Below the pieces are notes generated by a model. That model had not been told where the DNA came from, did not search any database, and saw only the letters and a list, made by a program, of their open reading frames with translations. Of a stretch of DNA of 64,000 nucleotides, positions 20,854 through 29,383 are shown piece by piece. How positions within the stretch are numbered: the first letter of the stretch is position 1; every line of letters begins with the position of its first letter. Location: NCBI RefSeq assembly GCF_000243735.2, contig NZ_AHMP02000003.1, positions 955,001 through 1,019,000 of the forward strand. The letters run 5' to 3'. This stretch comes from Leptospira kmetyi serovar Malaysia str. Bejo-Iso9 (GTDB taxonomy: Bacteria; Spirochaetota; Leptospiria; Leptospirales; Leptospiraceae). Both the position numbers and the translations under genes were made by a program.

Positions 20854-21441
20854 TTATTCCTCCCCTTCCAATTGAATCTTGAGTTCGCGCGCGGTCGTCT
20901 TGAGAATCTCGCGGGAGAGTTTTTTATCGTTCACGGCTCTCGAAAGGGACAAGGCCCCCACCATTGCGGATAACGCGACGATCGCCTTCTCCCTTTTTAC
21001 CTTGGAATCGAAATTCTTCATCAACTCCTTCAACAATTCTATGTAATCGTTTACCTGTTTCGTATAGGCCGTTCTCGCCCTTTCGTTGCTACGGGAAACG
21101 TCTCCGGCTAAACTCGTGACCGCGCAGCTGGTGTTCAATCCGTCTCTGTGAATCATACTGAGATACGCATCGACAAGCCGAGCGAGTCCGGATTTTTGAT
21201 TCTTTTCGGAAATAGAATCCACCGCGCGTTTGCTTCCGTCCTTTAAAGCCCGTTCCACGGCCTCTCCTACGAGTTCGTCTTTGGAAGTAAAATGTCTGTA
21301 GAAACCTCCGTGTGTGAGTCCGGCTTCTTTCATAAGCTGATCCACTCCGATTCCGTTGATCCCGGATTCTCGAAAAAGCGCGGACGCAACTTGTACGATT
21401 CTTTCGTGACTCTCCGCTTTATTTTTTTTTGAATGCGCCAT
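20854..21441 (-). CDS. TetR-family regulator
   Basis: 195-aa repressor from the ATG at 21441 (GGAG 9 nt upstream); the frame could start at 21468. The HTH is in SALFRESGINGIGVDQLMKEAGLTHGGFYRHFTSKDELV, typical of the AcrR/YcdC-like branch. The ligand domain has a Cys in TSCAVTSLAGD. Divergent from the tautomerase-like gene, with a perfect 24-bp palindrome between them. Confidence 0.9.
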   Translation of the reverse strand: MAHSKKNKAESHERIVQVASALFRESGINGIGVDQLMKEAGLTHGGFYRHFTSKDELVGEAVERALKDGSKRAVDSISEKNQKSGLARLVDAYLSMIHRDGLNTSCAVTSLAGDVSRSNERARTAYTKQVNDYIELLKELMKNFDSKVKREKAIVALSAMVGALSLSRAVNDKKLSREILKTTARELKIQLEGEE

Positions 21442-21493
21442 TCCTAAATCTCCTTTCCAGCTTGACACAAAACGATTTCCGAGACGTTTTCTT

Positions 21494-21517
21494 TTTAGAT
21501 GACGATCGTCATCTAAA
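21494..21517. promoter_or_regulatory. 24-bp perfect palindrome, TetR operator
   Basis: Half-site TTTAGATGACGA at 21494-21505, followed immediately by its exact reverse complement at 21506-21517. It lies between the divergent TetR gene (start 21441) and the gene at 21539, so one bound dimer pair could control both. Confidence 0.75.
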
Positions 21518-21538
21518 TTTGAATCCAGGAGTTTCTAT

Positions 21539-21970
21539 ATGCCCATGATAGACGTCTACGCCGCAGATAACCTTTTTCCGGCAAGTTCCGAACGTCAACT
21601 CGGTGAGGAGTTAACGCTCGCAATTCTTCGCGCGGAGGGAGTCCCCAACCCAGGCCCCGCACATTTGAACAACACCGCGGTTTACATTCATAAAATGGAA
21701 CCTCCTACGGTTCAAACCGCCGCCACGGCCGAAGCGAAAACGGTTCGAGTTCAGGTTTTGACTCCTCCCGGAGCTTTGAATCGAGAAGGTCAAAAACGTT
21801 TCGTGCAGGAAGCGACGGACATCGTATCCAAAATTTCGGGAGATCCGAGTTTAAAGGCGAGAACCTGGGTGCTCCTTTCGGAAGCGGCGGAAGGCGGTTG
21901 GGGAATTGCAGGAACCGCGTTCGGTCGTGAAGAATTCGCAGCGCTCGCAAGCAGAGCCAAAAGCTCGTAA
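21539..21970 (+). CDS. Tautomerase-superfamily protein
   Basis: 143-aa protein starting MPMIDVYA: after Met removal Pro would be N-terminal, the catalytic base in 4-oxalocrotonate tautomerase-like enzymes. It has about twice the length of 4-OT, so it may be a fused two-unit form. AGGAG lies before the ATG. Divergent from the TetR gene and sharing its palindrome, it is the likely regulated target. Family assignment rests on the N-terminal Pro and beta-alpha-beta pattern, so it is moderate. Confidence 0.65.
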   Translation: MPMIDVYAADNLFPASSERQLGEELTLAILRAEGVPNPGPAHLNNTAVYIHKMEPPTVQTAATAEAKTVRVQVLTPPGALNREGQKRFVQEATDIVSKISGDPSLKARTWVLLSEAAEGGWGIAGTAFGREEFAALASRAKSS

Positions 21971-22138
21971 TCGGCCCGTCTTTAGGTAAGGATTTTTTCT
22001 TTTCTGCTCGCGCATTTCTTCCGCGAAAAAACGGGATTTGCGCTGAGAAGAGATTCTCTCTTTTCGATTTTATGTCTTCAAAATCGTTATGGGATTCCGA
22101 AAATTCTCCGATCCTTTTAAAGGATCAGGAGAACCACT

Positions 22139-23002
22139 ATGCTCAGAGGAATGTACACAGGCGCCAACGGGATGATTATTCAACAAACCCGCATGGACGT
22201 GATTTCCAACAATCTTGCCAACGTCGATAAGACCGCGTTTAAAAGAGACACCACCGTTTTCAAAACGTTTCCGGAACTCCTGCTCCATCGTTTCGACGAG
22301 GACGGCGTCGGCAAGGTTCCGATGGGTTCCTTCGATACGGCTCCGGTAGTCGGCAAACTCGGGTTAGGCGGAGAGGTCAACGAAGTCTACACTCGTTTTG
22401 AACAAGGCGCGGTCAAAAAAACCGAAAACCCTTTCGATCTTATGCTTCAAGACAAACCCGGTAACGAACATCCCGCATTCTTCAGCGTTATGACCAACCG
22501 AGGCGAAAGACTTTCCAGAAGCGGCGCCTTCGTCATGGATACGAACGGCTATCTCGTGACTCCTCAAGGTTTTCCTTTGATGGGTGAGAACGGTCCGATC
22601 CGAGTAGCAAGAGGAAATTTTTTAATCAAAGAGAACGGAGAGGTCTGGATCAACGGTGAAATCGGCAACGATCCGATGAACGGAACTTCCTTGGACAAGA
22701 ACCGTTTTGAAACCCCGGTTCTTTTGGATCGAATTAAGATCCGCACCGTTGAAAACCCAAGACATTTGGATAAGGAAGGCGATTCTTTTTACGCCGATAC
22801 TCCAGAATCCGGCGAACCAGTTCCTTTTGATCTCAAGGACGAACCTTCTGTGTTACAAGGTTATTTAGAAGCGTCTAACGTAAGCGTCGTTACGGAAATG
22901 GTCGAGATGATCGAAGTCAACCGTTCTTATGAAGCGAACCAAAAGACGGTTCAAACACAGGATTCTCTTTTAGGAAAATTGATAAACGAAGTGTTGCGTT
23001 AG
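22139..23002 (+). CDS. flgF: Flagellar basal-body rod protein FlgF
   Basis: 287-aa axial protein of the periplasmic flagellum. N-terminal [37 protein letters not shown] is the rod/hook signature, and the C-terminal [31 protein letters not shown] matches FlgF/FlgG. Length fits FlgF better than FlgE. CAGGAG precedes the ATG, and a short palindrome GATCCTTTTAAAGGATC lies at about 22110. Its stop codon coincides with the apparent end of the IS element, so the last residues or stop might have been altered by insertion. Confidence 0.88.
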   Translation: MLRGMYTGANGMIIQQTRMDVISNNLANVDKTAFKRDTTVFKTFPELLLHRFDEDGVGKVPMGSFDTAPVVGKLGLGGEVNEVYTRFEQGAVKKTENPFDLMLQDKPGNEHPAFFSVMTNRGERLSRSGAFVMDTNGYLVTPQGFPLMGENGPIRVARGNFLIKENGEVWINGEIGNDPMNGTSLDKNRFETPVLLDRIKIRTVENPRHLDKEGDSFYADTPESGEPVPFDLKDEPSVLQGYLEASNVSVVTEMVEMIEVNRSYEANQKTVQTQDSLLGKLINEVLR

Positions 23003-24385
23003 TAATTTCTTCCTTCCGATCCCAACTGCTGGACCTGACGGCCCTCTGGGATCGGAATCAAAGGATAATCTACCCCACCCTCTTCCCTCATCAACCTCCC
23101 CAGCAAGCATCTCTCCATTCTCACAAATCACATCCAACCCAAACACATGAGCATTCTTGAGAAAGGAAAACTCATTCAAGTAACGAGTAGAGTTCTCAGG
23201 ACGTATGTAACAGTAAGAAGAAAAAGCAGATTTCAAAACTCTGTGATTTGCCTCTGCCACTTGGTTGTGACATCCATTTTTACTGAAGCGATTTCTTGCC
23301 CATTTGTAACGAGCATCTTTAGAATGAGCCGAGTGATTCACGCTTCGGTGATTTTTGTAGATGCCCCAAAGCCAAGGATAACCTTCATCAGTCATTAAGG
23401 GAGTTTGCAAAGGAAGATGATTCTTAATAAGTGGACCAAGAGTGTTTGCTTTTTGATTCGGGACTGAGTGAAAGAACACGGGACCATCCTTCACTGCAAT
23501 TGTATGAACTAAGGTTCCAACCTGCCGTCCTCCAAGTTTCTCCGAAAGGTAAATGGATGATGTAGAACCAGAGTGGCGATAGCGTCTCCTACCCTGGTTA
23601 GCCCTCTGACTTGCTGAATACAAAACTACTGTATCAGCACAGACGTATGGACGATTTTCCATGATTTCAGTAATATCAGTATCTTCATCAGGTGGTAAGG
23701 AGAAGTCTTTGAACTCTCTGTCGAGTGCATCAAAGGTCAGTTTCTGATATTTAGGAAGTTGCTGAGAAGCAAAGATTTGAAATCTCCTCTTCAAGGTTGC
23801 CGCCCCCTTGTATGAAATCCTCAGTCGTTTACTGATCTCAGTTGAAGTCAGGACTTTCGGATGCTGAATCATACTTTCGTAGAAGACATATCCAAACATC
23901 CAAAGCGGGAGTTTCATGTGGTGTAAAATCGTATAGCTGATTCTGGAAGTAAGATATCTACACTTCTCACACCGGATCAATTCAGGTTGAGTTGAGATCT
24001 CTTTAGTCAGCAGTTTGCCTGGGCAGTTAGGGCAATACTTTGGGTAGAAATCATTCAGGATCTTCTTAGTGAGGTTTGTAAAGAAGTCGATGTTGATTGC
24101 TGGGTTCTTGCGTTTCTCTTTGAGTTGTGCTGACGTTAGAGATTTAGGACGTGATGACTTGGTAGGTGCTGAGGGTGTGGAAATTTTTGCGGTACTAAAA
24201 CTCAGATCCTGAGCGATCTTCATTTTAGTCTGCTTACTTAGTGGCTTAGGTTCGGGAACTAAGGTGAGTTTGTGGTCACGGTTGTCTTTACACTGAAGAG
24301 ATAGGTAAATATCAGACCAAGTTCTTCCGTTCCTGTCGGAAGGATTGGGAGAATAGTAATTTGGAGTTTGCAGAGCTAAATTCAT
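22970..24385 (-). CDS. IS1595-family (ISXO2-like) transposase, longest copy
   Basis: 471 aa from the ATG at 24385 (the frame opens at 24454). Zinc ribbon CPNC...CEKC at about residues 120-145, [25 protein letters not shown], then a DDE-type core with [11 protein letters not shown], the Asp of MTDEGYPW and [10 protein letters not shown] near the end (Asn/His/Glu version of the third acid). It has a longer N-terminus than usual. The frame runs through the apparent IS end (22997-23005) and stops inside flgF, overlapping it by 33 nt. Probably active or recently active; no frameshift seen. Confidence 0.85.
   Translation of the reverse strand: MNLALQTPNYYSPNPSDRNGRTWSDIYLSLQCKDNRDHKLTLVPEPKPLSKQTKMKIAQDLSFSTAKISTPSAPTKSSRPKSLTSAQLKEKRKNPAINIDFFTNLTKKILNDFYPKYCPNCPGKLLTKEISTQPELIRCEKCRYLTSRISYTILHHMKLPLWMFGYVFYESMIQHPKVLTSTEISKRLRISYKGAATLKRRFQIFASQQLPKYQKLTFDALDREFKDFSLPPDEDTDITEIMENRPYVCADTVVLYSASQRANQGRRRYRHSGSTSSIYLSEKLGGRQVGTLVHTIAVKDGPVFFHSVPNQKANTLGPLIKNHLPLQTPLMTDEGYPWLWGIYKNHRSVNHSAHSKDARYKWARNRFSKNGCHNQVAEANHRVLKSAFSSYCYIRPENSTRYLNEFSFLKNAHVFGLDVICENGEMLAGEVDEGRGWGRLSFDSDPRGPSGPAVGIGRKKLLTQHFVYQFS
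23014..23057. repeat. Hairpin at the transposase 3' end of the left IS
   Basis: 11-bp perfect stem TTCCGATCCCA (23014-23024) with its complement (23047-23057). The right-hand fragment has a hairpin at the same place (35208-35214 / 35241-35247, GGAAAAC with GTTTTCC) built from a different stem sequence, so pairing rather than sequence appears conserved. Confidence 0.65.
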
Positions 24386-24531
24386 AAATTTATTAAGATC
24401 GAAGCAGAACTGTACCAGATTTAAAAACAATGAATTTTTAGAAACAGATAACACAATTGTTTACTAAATTTTAGTATATTCGAATTTGCATATATTCTAC
24501 TATGGCCATATACCGAGTATAGGACTCACCA

Positions 24532-24822
24532 ATGGCAGAGGAACATCAAGTAAAATGTATTGTAAAAAGCAATAAATCAAACGCACATGAAAGAATAACT
24601 CATATTGGCGGTACAAATAACGATGGTTCAAGATGGAAGATTACTGAAGTAATGGCAATTGAAGGAATTGAATCTGGAAAATGGACTTTTTTTACATTCG
24701 CAAATGGAAAGAAAGCCCGAGTTATTTTCTCTACAAGTGCAACCGGAATAAAATATCTCAAAACTGAAAATGATGGAGAACAACCCAACAATTTACTTAG
24801 CTTGCCCGCATGTCCACCATAA
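24532..24822 (+). CDS. DUF3892 protein
   Basis: 96-aa protein with the DUF3892 layout: ERITHIGG, a central basic strand, SGKWTFFTFANGKKARVIF, and the terminal YLKT..D....NNLLSLPACP. The family is small, widespread and of unknown function, often near defence or mobile genes. First cargo gene next to the left IS, transcribed away from it. Confidence 0.8.
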   Translation: MAEEHQVKCIVKSNKSNAHERITHIGGTNNDGSRWKITEVMAIEGIESGKWTFFTFANGKKARVIFSTSATGIKYLKTENDGEQPNNLLSLPACPP

Positions 24823-24945
24823 CATTTTGAATAGAAATGATTCAAAAATAACTTTAATAAAAAGAAAGCAGAACCACATCCGACTGCAATGCGGGCTTCA
24901 ATTTTATTATTTTATTTGTCACGATATACTTAAAACAACTTTCCG

Positions 24946-25182
24946 CTATATCGTGTTCTTTCTCTTTTTACTTTTATCCTCCAATTTGATTTGGACATTT
25001 AATAAATCTTTAGGATGCATTTCAAATGCTTTCGATATGATGAATAGACTTTCTAAACTTGGGGCACTTTCCCCCGATTCTATTTTTTGATAAGAACGAA
25101 CAGACATCTCAATTCCGGATACCCATTCCTGGCTCAATTTCTTTTCTATTCTAATTGCTTTAAACCTTTCGCTAACGCTTTT
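24946..25182 (-). pseudogene. XRE-type HTH regulator, 5'-truncated
   Basis: The frame between a stop at 25183-25185 and the stop at 24946 encodes a full HTH_3 domain (SERFKAIRIEKKLSQEWV ... SVRSYQKIESGESAPSLESLFIISKAFEMHPKDLL), but no ATG lies before the first helix; the only usable start is a TTG at 25137, inside it. It is therefore probably a remnant that lost its start. The neighbouring HEPN-like gene ends 18 bp upstream on the same strand, so the pair may derive from a toxin/regulator-type unit. Confidence 0.6.
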
Positions 25183-25200
25183 TCAGAAGAAAACGGAAGT

Positions 25201-25725
25201 TCAAAGGAACCCTTCCTCTTCCCATTGCAGACTGATCCTGTCTAAATATTCGCTGATAGTTTCATCAAAAACGCGCTGACCATTATAAGTACCTTGAATA
25301 AAGAAATTCTTAATTTCAAACACAATAGATTGCAGTTCCATTGTCCTTAACTCAAGTTTTTTCGCTAACGCAACACGAACTATATCCATTTGTACGAATA
25401 TTGAAACAAGTGATAATCGAAAAATTGCCTGTTCCGGAATGATTTTACTAGCCTTCGGAATAGTTCCAGTATGAAACAACGAATTTCGAACTTGGTTTAA
25501 CCATCGCAACCTATCCAATTCAATTTGATTAGGTTCTGCAGGAAAAAGGTCTAAAGATTTTAGAAAGAATTGAATTTTCATCATTGCTGAAATCTTAAGT
25601 CCTGAAAGCAAAGAGTAAGTTAAATCTTCAGCGAACGAAGGATGAATATCCGCATCTCTTGAAGCATTAAGCAATGCAATTCTAAATTTTTGAATAATTT
25701 GAACAGATAACTTATTATACACATT
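25201..25725 (-). CDS. HEPN-like helical protein (C-terminal half of a split gene)
   Basis: 174 aa from the ATG at 25725 (open to 25761). Wholly alpha-helical, with RNSLFHTG, an R-x4-H motif like the catalytic motif of HEPN RNases. It lies in exactly the same reading frame as the upstream protein at 25780-26334, separated only by one TAG and six codons. It is either the C-terminal RNase domain of a 377-aa protein broken by a nonsense mutation, or a separately started subunit. HEPN assignment rests on the motif and helicity only. Confidence 0.55.
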   Translation of the reverse strand, partial: NVYNKLSVQIIQKFRIALLNASRDADIHPSFAEDLTYSLLSGLKISAMMKIQFFLKSLDLFPAEPNQIELDRLRWLNQVRNSLFHTGTIPKASKIIPEQAIFRLSLVSIFVQMDIVRVALAKKLELRTMELQSIVFEIKNFFIQGTYNGQRVFDETISEYLDRISLQWEEEGFL

Positions 25726-25779
25726 CATACGAAGGGTTTTAATTCTAGATTTCGAAATCAAATTAGATTTATTTTTTTC

Positions 25780-26334
25780 CTAACATTCTTCATACAGAGA
25801 GTTGATTGCACTGAAAACATACACTCCAGCTTCAGTAACTTCATTAGCTCCTTGCGCCGATATAAGATTATGCAAGGCAGTAATTGAATTGGAGTTTTTA
25901 ATACCCTCCTTATACTCAATTGATTTCTCTAATGCAGAAAATAACTGAATCGGACGTACCAATGGTTTTCCAAATTTTCCAGGATGAACTCGATGAATAG
26001 AACGACGCGTACAAACCCTGCGTCCCGTGAGAAAGGATGCTAAAAGACAAAGATCATCAAGTTCATTAAAGGAATTCGTATTTTTGTAAAACAAAGGTGG
26101 TTTAGATGGCTCAAAATAATGAAGGTGCGCTGTTATTTGCCAACTCGGTCGAATTTTTTTAATGCTCCGACTTTTAATTTTACCCCAACCGACTGCAAAT
26201 TCAGTACGAGGAGGTATAGCTAGCTTTGTAGTGGCATTACAATGCGATTGGTCAATCTTGAAGATATAAGATCCGACGCGGATCTCCTTTGGATTTTTGA
26301 ATCCATGCTCAAAATTGTATATATTCATGTACAT
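25780..26334 (-). CDS. N-terminal half of the HEPN-like split gene
   Basis: 184-aa protein, mixed alpha/beta (YIFKIDQSHCNATTKLAIPP, WQITAHLHYFEP), with no recognised family. It ends in the helical segment GANEVTEAGVYVFSAINSLYEEC at a TAG that is in frame with the downstream HEPN-like ORF. N-terminal sensor plus C-terminal HEPN is a common layout in abortive-infection proteins. Promoter not evident; AT-rich upstream. Confidence 0.55.
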   Translation of the reverse strand: MYMNIYNFEHGFKNPKEIRVGSYIFKIDQSHCNATTKLAIPPRTEFAVGWGKIKSRSIKKIRPSWQITAHLHYFEPSKPPLFYKNTNSFNELDDLCLLASFLTGRRVCTRRSIHRVHPGKFGKPLVRPIQLFSALEKSIEYKEGIKNSNSITALHNLISAQGANEVTEAGVYVFSAINSLYEEC

Positions 26335-26697
26335 ATAAGGAAAGTTCCGTCAGTAAAAATTTGCTTAAAGCATAATTGAGAAAATGACTACTAAATATAA
26401 CCCTAAACAGAATTCTTAATCCGTACCATTTTCGTATCGATCATAATAGAAAAGAAAACGAACCCTATTCCTTTTATCCATAAAGCCTGCCAACACATCG
26501 GAAGCCCTTATGACCCAATCAGTCCGAAAGCGGATAATAAGTTCGCGCTATTTCTACCCATTCTCTGATTAGAATTTTGGTTTCAAAATTCATTACTTTT
26601 CCATTAAAACAAACAAATACTTTTTTAAGACAAACAATTTGACACATTTGGGTCAGATTTTTACCTTGAAATACACTTTTTAAATGGCTGGTGCAAA
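26335..26697. other. Intergenic region ahead of the lipoprotein operon
   Basis: No gene seen. Near the right end, TTGACA at about 26639 followed 17 nt later by TACCTT gives a possible plus-strand promoter for the lipoprotein operon starting at 26698. Confidence 0.35.
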
Positions 26698-27387
26698 ATG
26701 CTGAATTCGAACAGAAGGCTCTGTTCTTCAATGATATTTGCTTTATTTCTCTTCTATCTGAATTGCGGAGAATTCGCTACTCCAGATCCTAAAGCTCGTA
26801 AAAAAGAGATAACGCAAAAAATCACACCTTTACTATTAGGTATCCGAAACCCAAGTTCAAACCCGTCACCATCTAATTCGACTCCATTTGATCCGAATGC
26901 GAAGTATCTCCCGAGCGAAGTAGAAATACAAACCTCAATTGAATTTGAAAAGAGCTTAGAAGAGCAAGACCTCTTAACGCCTGAAGCACTTCAAAAGACT
27001 ACAACAGATTTCTCCTCTCTCAATAAATACGTGAACTTAACCCCCGCTCAAATGGATGCGGAAGCTCAGGCTTGGGCTAATGGAACCCCTTTACCCGAAA
27101 AAACACTTACTTCGGAAGAGTTAAAGACGCGATACGAAGCAAAAATTACTCAAATGAATACCTTCTATGAAAGTGCTTTAACGGATATTCCCAAGCTTTC
27201 AACTTTACAACTCAACAACTTGAGATCAAACTCATACTTAGGCATTTTCGTATATTCGTATCTTCAAGATTATTTAGCAGAACTTCCTCCGCAGGAAAAA
27301 GAAATTATTGAGAAGAATTTGACTTGGTTAGTAAATTTGAGAAAAGCCGCCATTGATGAAGTAGCTCAAAGAGGAATTTCAAAGTGA
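26698..27387 (+). CDS. Island lipoprotein of unknown function
   Basis: 229-aa putative lipoprotein: basic N-terminus, hydrophobic MIFALFLFYLNC with the Cys at residue 23. The mature part starts with a polar Pro/Ser/Asn linker (residues 50-80) and continues as alpha-helical (EIQTSIEFEKSLEEQDLL). No family recognised. Its TGA overlaps the GTG start of the next gene, so it is first in a translationally coupled three-gene operon. Confidence 0.7.
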   Translation: MLNSNRRLCSSMIFALFLFYLNCGEFATPDPKARKKEITQKITPLLLGIRNPSSNPSPSNSTPFDPNAKYLPSEVEIQTSIEFEKSLEEQDLLTPEALQKTTTDFSSLNKYVNLTPAQMDAEAQAWANGTPLPEKTLTSEELKTRYEAKITQMNTFYESALTDIPKLSTLQLNNLRSNSYLGIFVYSYLQDYLAELPPQEKEIIEKNLTWLVNLRKAAIDEVAQRGISK

Positions 27388-27917
27388 AAAAGAGAACAAC
27401 GATTATTAAATTTTGCTTATTTGCAGTCCTGCTTTTAATAGTGTCTTCATGTGAAGATCCGAATAAGAATAAGGGGGGGGTGAACAAAGAAGGTTTTCTG
27501 GCTATTTGGTTTGAAAATTTACTTTCAACATCGGGATCCTATGACAACGCCTGCGATAATAATAATCTATCCACTTCGTTAACAGTGAATACTCCCGTTA
27601 CCGAAAGCAGTTTCGGAACAAAGTATCGATTCACGACTGGAGCATCAGGGTTTAAATACAAATTCACACTCTCACCTGATTATCCGAACTGCGGCGCTCA
27701 AATCATCATCAATAATTGTCAAAGACCAAATGCCTTTGCAAATGACAGTATCGTAACTTGCAATTCTGGTACATATAAAAATTACGTATCAGGAGGAGCC
27801 CAGACTTGCCAGATCACATCATTCTCGAACCAAAGGGTGATAGTCCTCCTCTCTGCTTCGACAAATCAATATCCCAATACTCCTTGCGCAACTGTTCAGC
27901 TTGAGGTCTTACCATGA
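27384..27917 (+). CDS. Island Cys-rich lipoprotein with G8 tract
   Basis: 177-aa protein starting at GTG 27384. Lipobox LLIVSSC at residues 17-23. The mature domain is beta-rich with about seven Cys (NACDNNN, PNCGAQ, NNCQRP, VTCNSG, QTCQIT, TPCATV), probably disulfide-linked on the surface. A run of eight G at 27473-27480 lies just after the lipobox, encoding KGGV; slippage there would frameshift the protein. Overlaps both neighbours by 4 nt. No family recognised. Confidence 0.7.
   Translation: MKKRTTIIKFCLFAVLLLIVSSCEDPNKNKGGVNKEGFLAIWFENLLSTSGSYDNACDNNNLSTSLTVNTPVTESSFGTKYRFTTGASGFKYKFTLSPDYPNCGAQIIINNCQRPNAFANDSIVTCNSGTYKNYVSGGAQTCQITSFSNQRVIVLLSASTNQYPNTPCATVQLEVLP
27473..27480 (+). repeat. 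Homopolymeric G8 tract in a lipoprotein gene
   Basis: Eight consecutive G within codons 30-33 of the lipoprotein at 27384. The present length keeps the frame open. Such tracts are typical slippage sites for phase variation, although eight is near the lower end. Confidence 0.6.
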
Positions 27918-29287
27918 AGAAAGGTTTTCTTTTGTTTCTAATCTTTTCTTTTACATCTCTTTCTGCTCAACCCTTTAGTGGCATTCCTGAAACCAACCCT
28001 AATTCACCTATCTTTTGTAATACGACCGGTTATTTTTCGCCCCCCTCACAATCCTCACCTGATCCTTCAAATCCATTATATTACTCTAAAACAACGGTGA
28101 CTTTTTTTGGAGATAGTCGGATTGATTTTGCCAATGCAATTCCTAAAGACTACAACCCGGCCCTCTATTATTTACCGACTCTCACCAATGGAAACTATCC
28201 AGGAAAACAATTTTCCTTGGGACTTTTTTACGGAGTCTCAAGTTTAGATTTCTATTTGGGAACAGATTCATCTTGGAACATACAGAATTTCGGACACGGT
28301 GGAGATAATTCAGATGCAATGCTTACGCATTTGAACACTTGTTTGGATAATATATCGAGTTACAAAATTGCACCCAACGTTGCGTTCGAGATTGGGGGAA
28401 ACGATTATCTGCAAAATTTATTGATGCTCGTTTTAGTACCTTGGCATTCCCAAGAATATGTAAATCGAGCTTTAAACAATATTGAAAGATCGATTACGCG
28501 CTTTTACAAAATTCGGAAGAATGTTCTAATCATCGGAAATTATCCCGCAATCAGTTGGTCAGCTCAAAGAGGCTTACCTAACGACAATGGTTTTGCCTTT
28601 AAAGCGTTTAACTTCAAGTATCAGGCGATTCTTCAAGGTTATTCGATTACAGATATGACCAACTTTAAGAGTACTCTTACAGAAATGAAACCGATCCTGA
28701 GTAATGCTTTGATGGCGTATGGAGCAGTTACAGCTTTCACAGATTTACTTACTGGTGCTGTTATTGCTGGAGTCGGCTACAATTTAAACCCATATCAAGG
28801 TAATACATGTTTCGGCTCAGAGATTCCGACAAATGGCCCTGTGCCTGCTTATTTCTGCTGGCTCGCGGCAAATCAAGCCGCTCCCGCGACATTTCCTTCT
28901 TTTCTTATGGGCATTCAAGAAAGCGCATATCCTGAGATTCAAGCGAGGAGAAAGCCTTACTTTCAAGCTCAAGGATTAACATTGGAGTATTTACGTCTCT
29001 GGGAAGCGTTTGTTCATCCAGCGACTCTCGAACCTTGGGTAGCGAATGACGCCTTGATGGGAGACCTCGTTCATCCGAATGCAATTGGACTTACAGTTTG
29101 GGGATATCATGTTTCTTCAAAGATTAAAAGCCTGGGCTGGCATCTTCCGAAATCTCCCCCCGTAACACCTCCACCACCTCCGCCAACAGATAACGGAGGC
29201 GAGAATACAGGGAGAACTGAGCCTGGACCTTTAAGCGACTGGGATTTAATTATGCTTTGCTTCTTGTTTGGGATTTGTCATTTGTAA
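27914..29287 (+). CDS. Secreted SGNH/GDSL-type esterase
   Basis: 457-aa exported hydrolase with a signal peptide ending near LSAQP. SGNH blocks are visible: Ser68 in FFGDSRID, Gly in NFGHGGDNSD, Asn163 in IGGNDYL, and the Asp-x-x-His in GDLVHPNAIG (about residue 395). The tail has a Pro-rich linker PPVTPPPPPPTDN and a short hydrophobic Cys-containing end, possibly a membrane anchor. The start overlaps the previous stop (ATGA). It probably deacylates a lipid or glycan at the cell surface together with the two lipoproteins. Confidence 0.82.
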   Translation: MKKGFLLFLIFSFTSLSAQPFSGIPETNPNSPIFCNTTGYFSPPSQSSPDPSNPLYYSKTTVTFFGDSRIDFANAIPKDYNPALYYLPTLTNGNYPGKQFSLGLFYGVSSLDFYLGTDSSWNIQNFGHGGDNSDAMLTHLNTCLDNISSYKIAPNVAFEIGGNDYLQNLLMLVLVPWHSQEYVNRALNNIERSITRFYKIRKNVLIIGNYPAISWSAQRGLPNDNGFAFKAFNFKYQAILQGYSITDMTNFKSTLTEMKPILSNALMAYGAVTAFTDLLTGAVIAGVGYNLNPYQGNTCFGSEIPTNGPVPAYFCWLAANQAAPATFPSFLMGIQESAYPEIQARRKPYFQAQGLTLEYLRLWEAFVHPATLEPWVANDALMGDLVHPNAIGLTVWGYHVSSKIKSLGWHLPKSPPVTPPPPPPTDNGGENTGRTEPGPLSDWDLIMLCFLFGICHL

Positions 29288-29383
29288 AATTTTGCGTTCG
29301 AAATTACGTAAAGAACTTAAAACATTTATATCTTGAAAAACGCGATTAAAATCTAACCTTAGGAAAATTCGAAAACAAAATTT

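Noticed and set aside
22997..23060. Possible integron attC site (GTTAG plus hairpin)
   Set aside because: GTTAGTA does not fit the GTTRRRY core, no matching RYYYAAC partner is present, and the sequence is part of the IS transposase 3' end.
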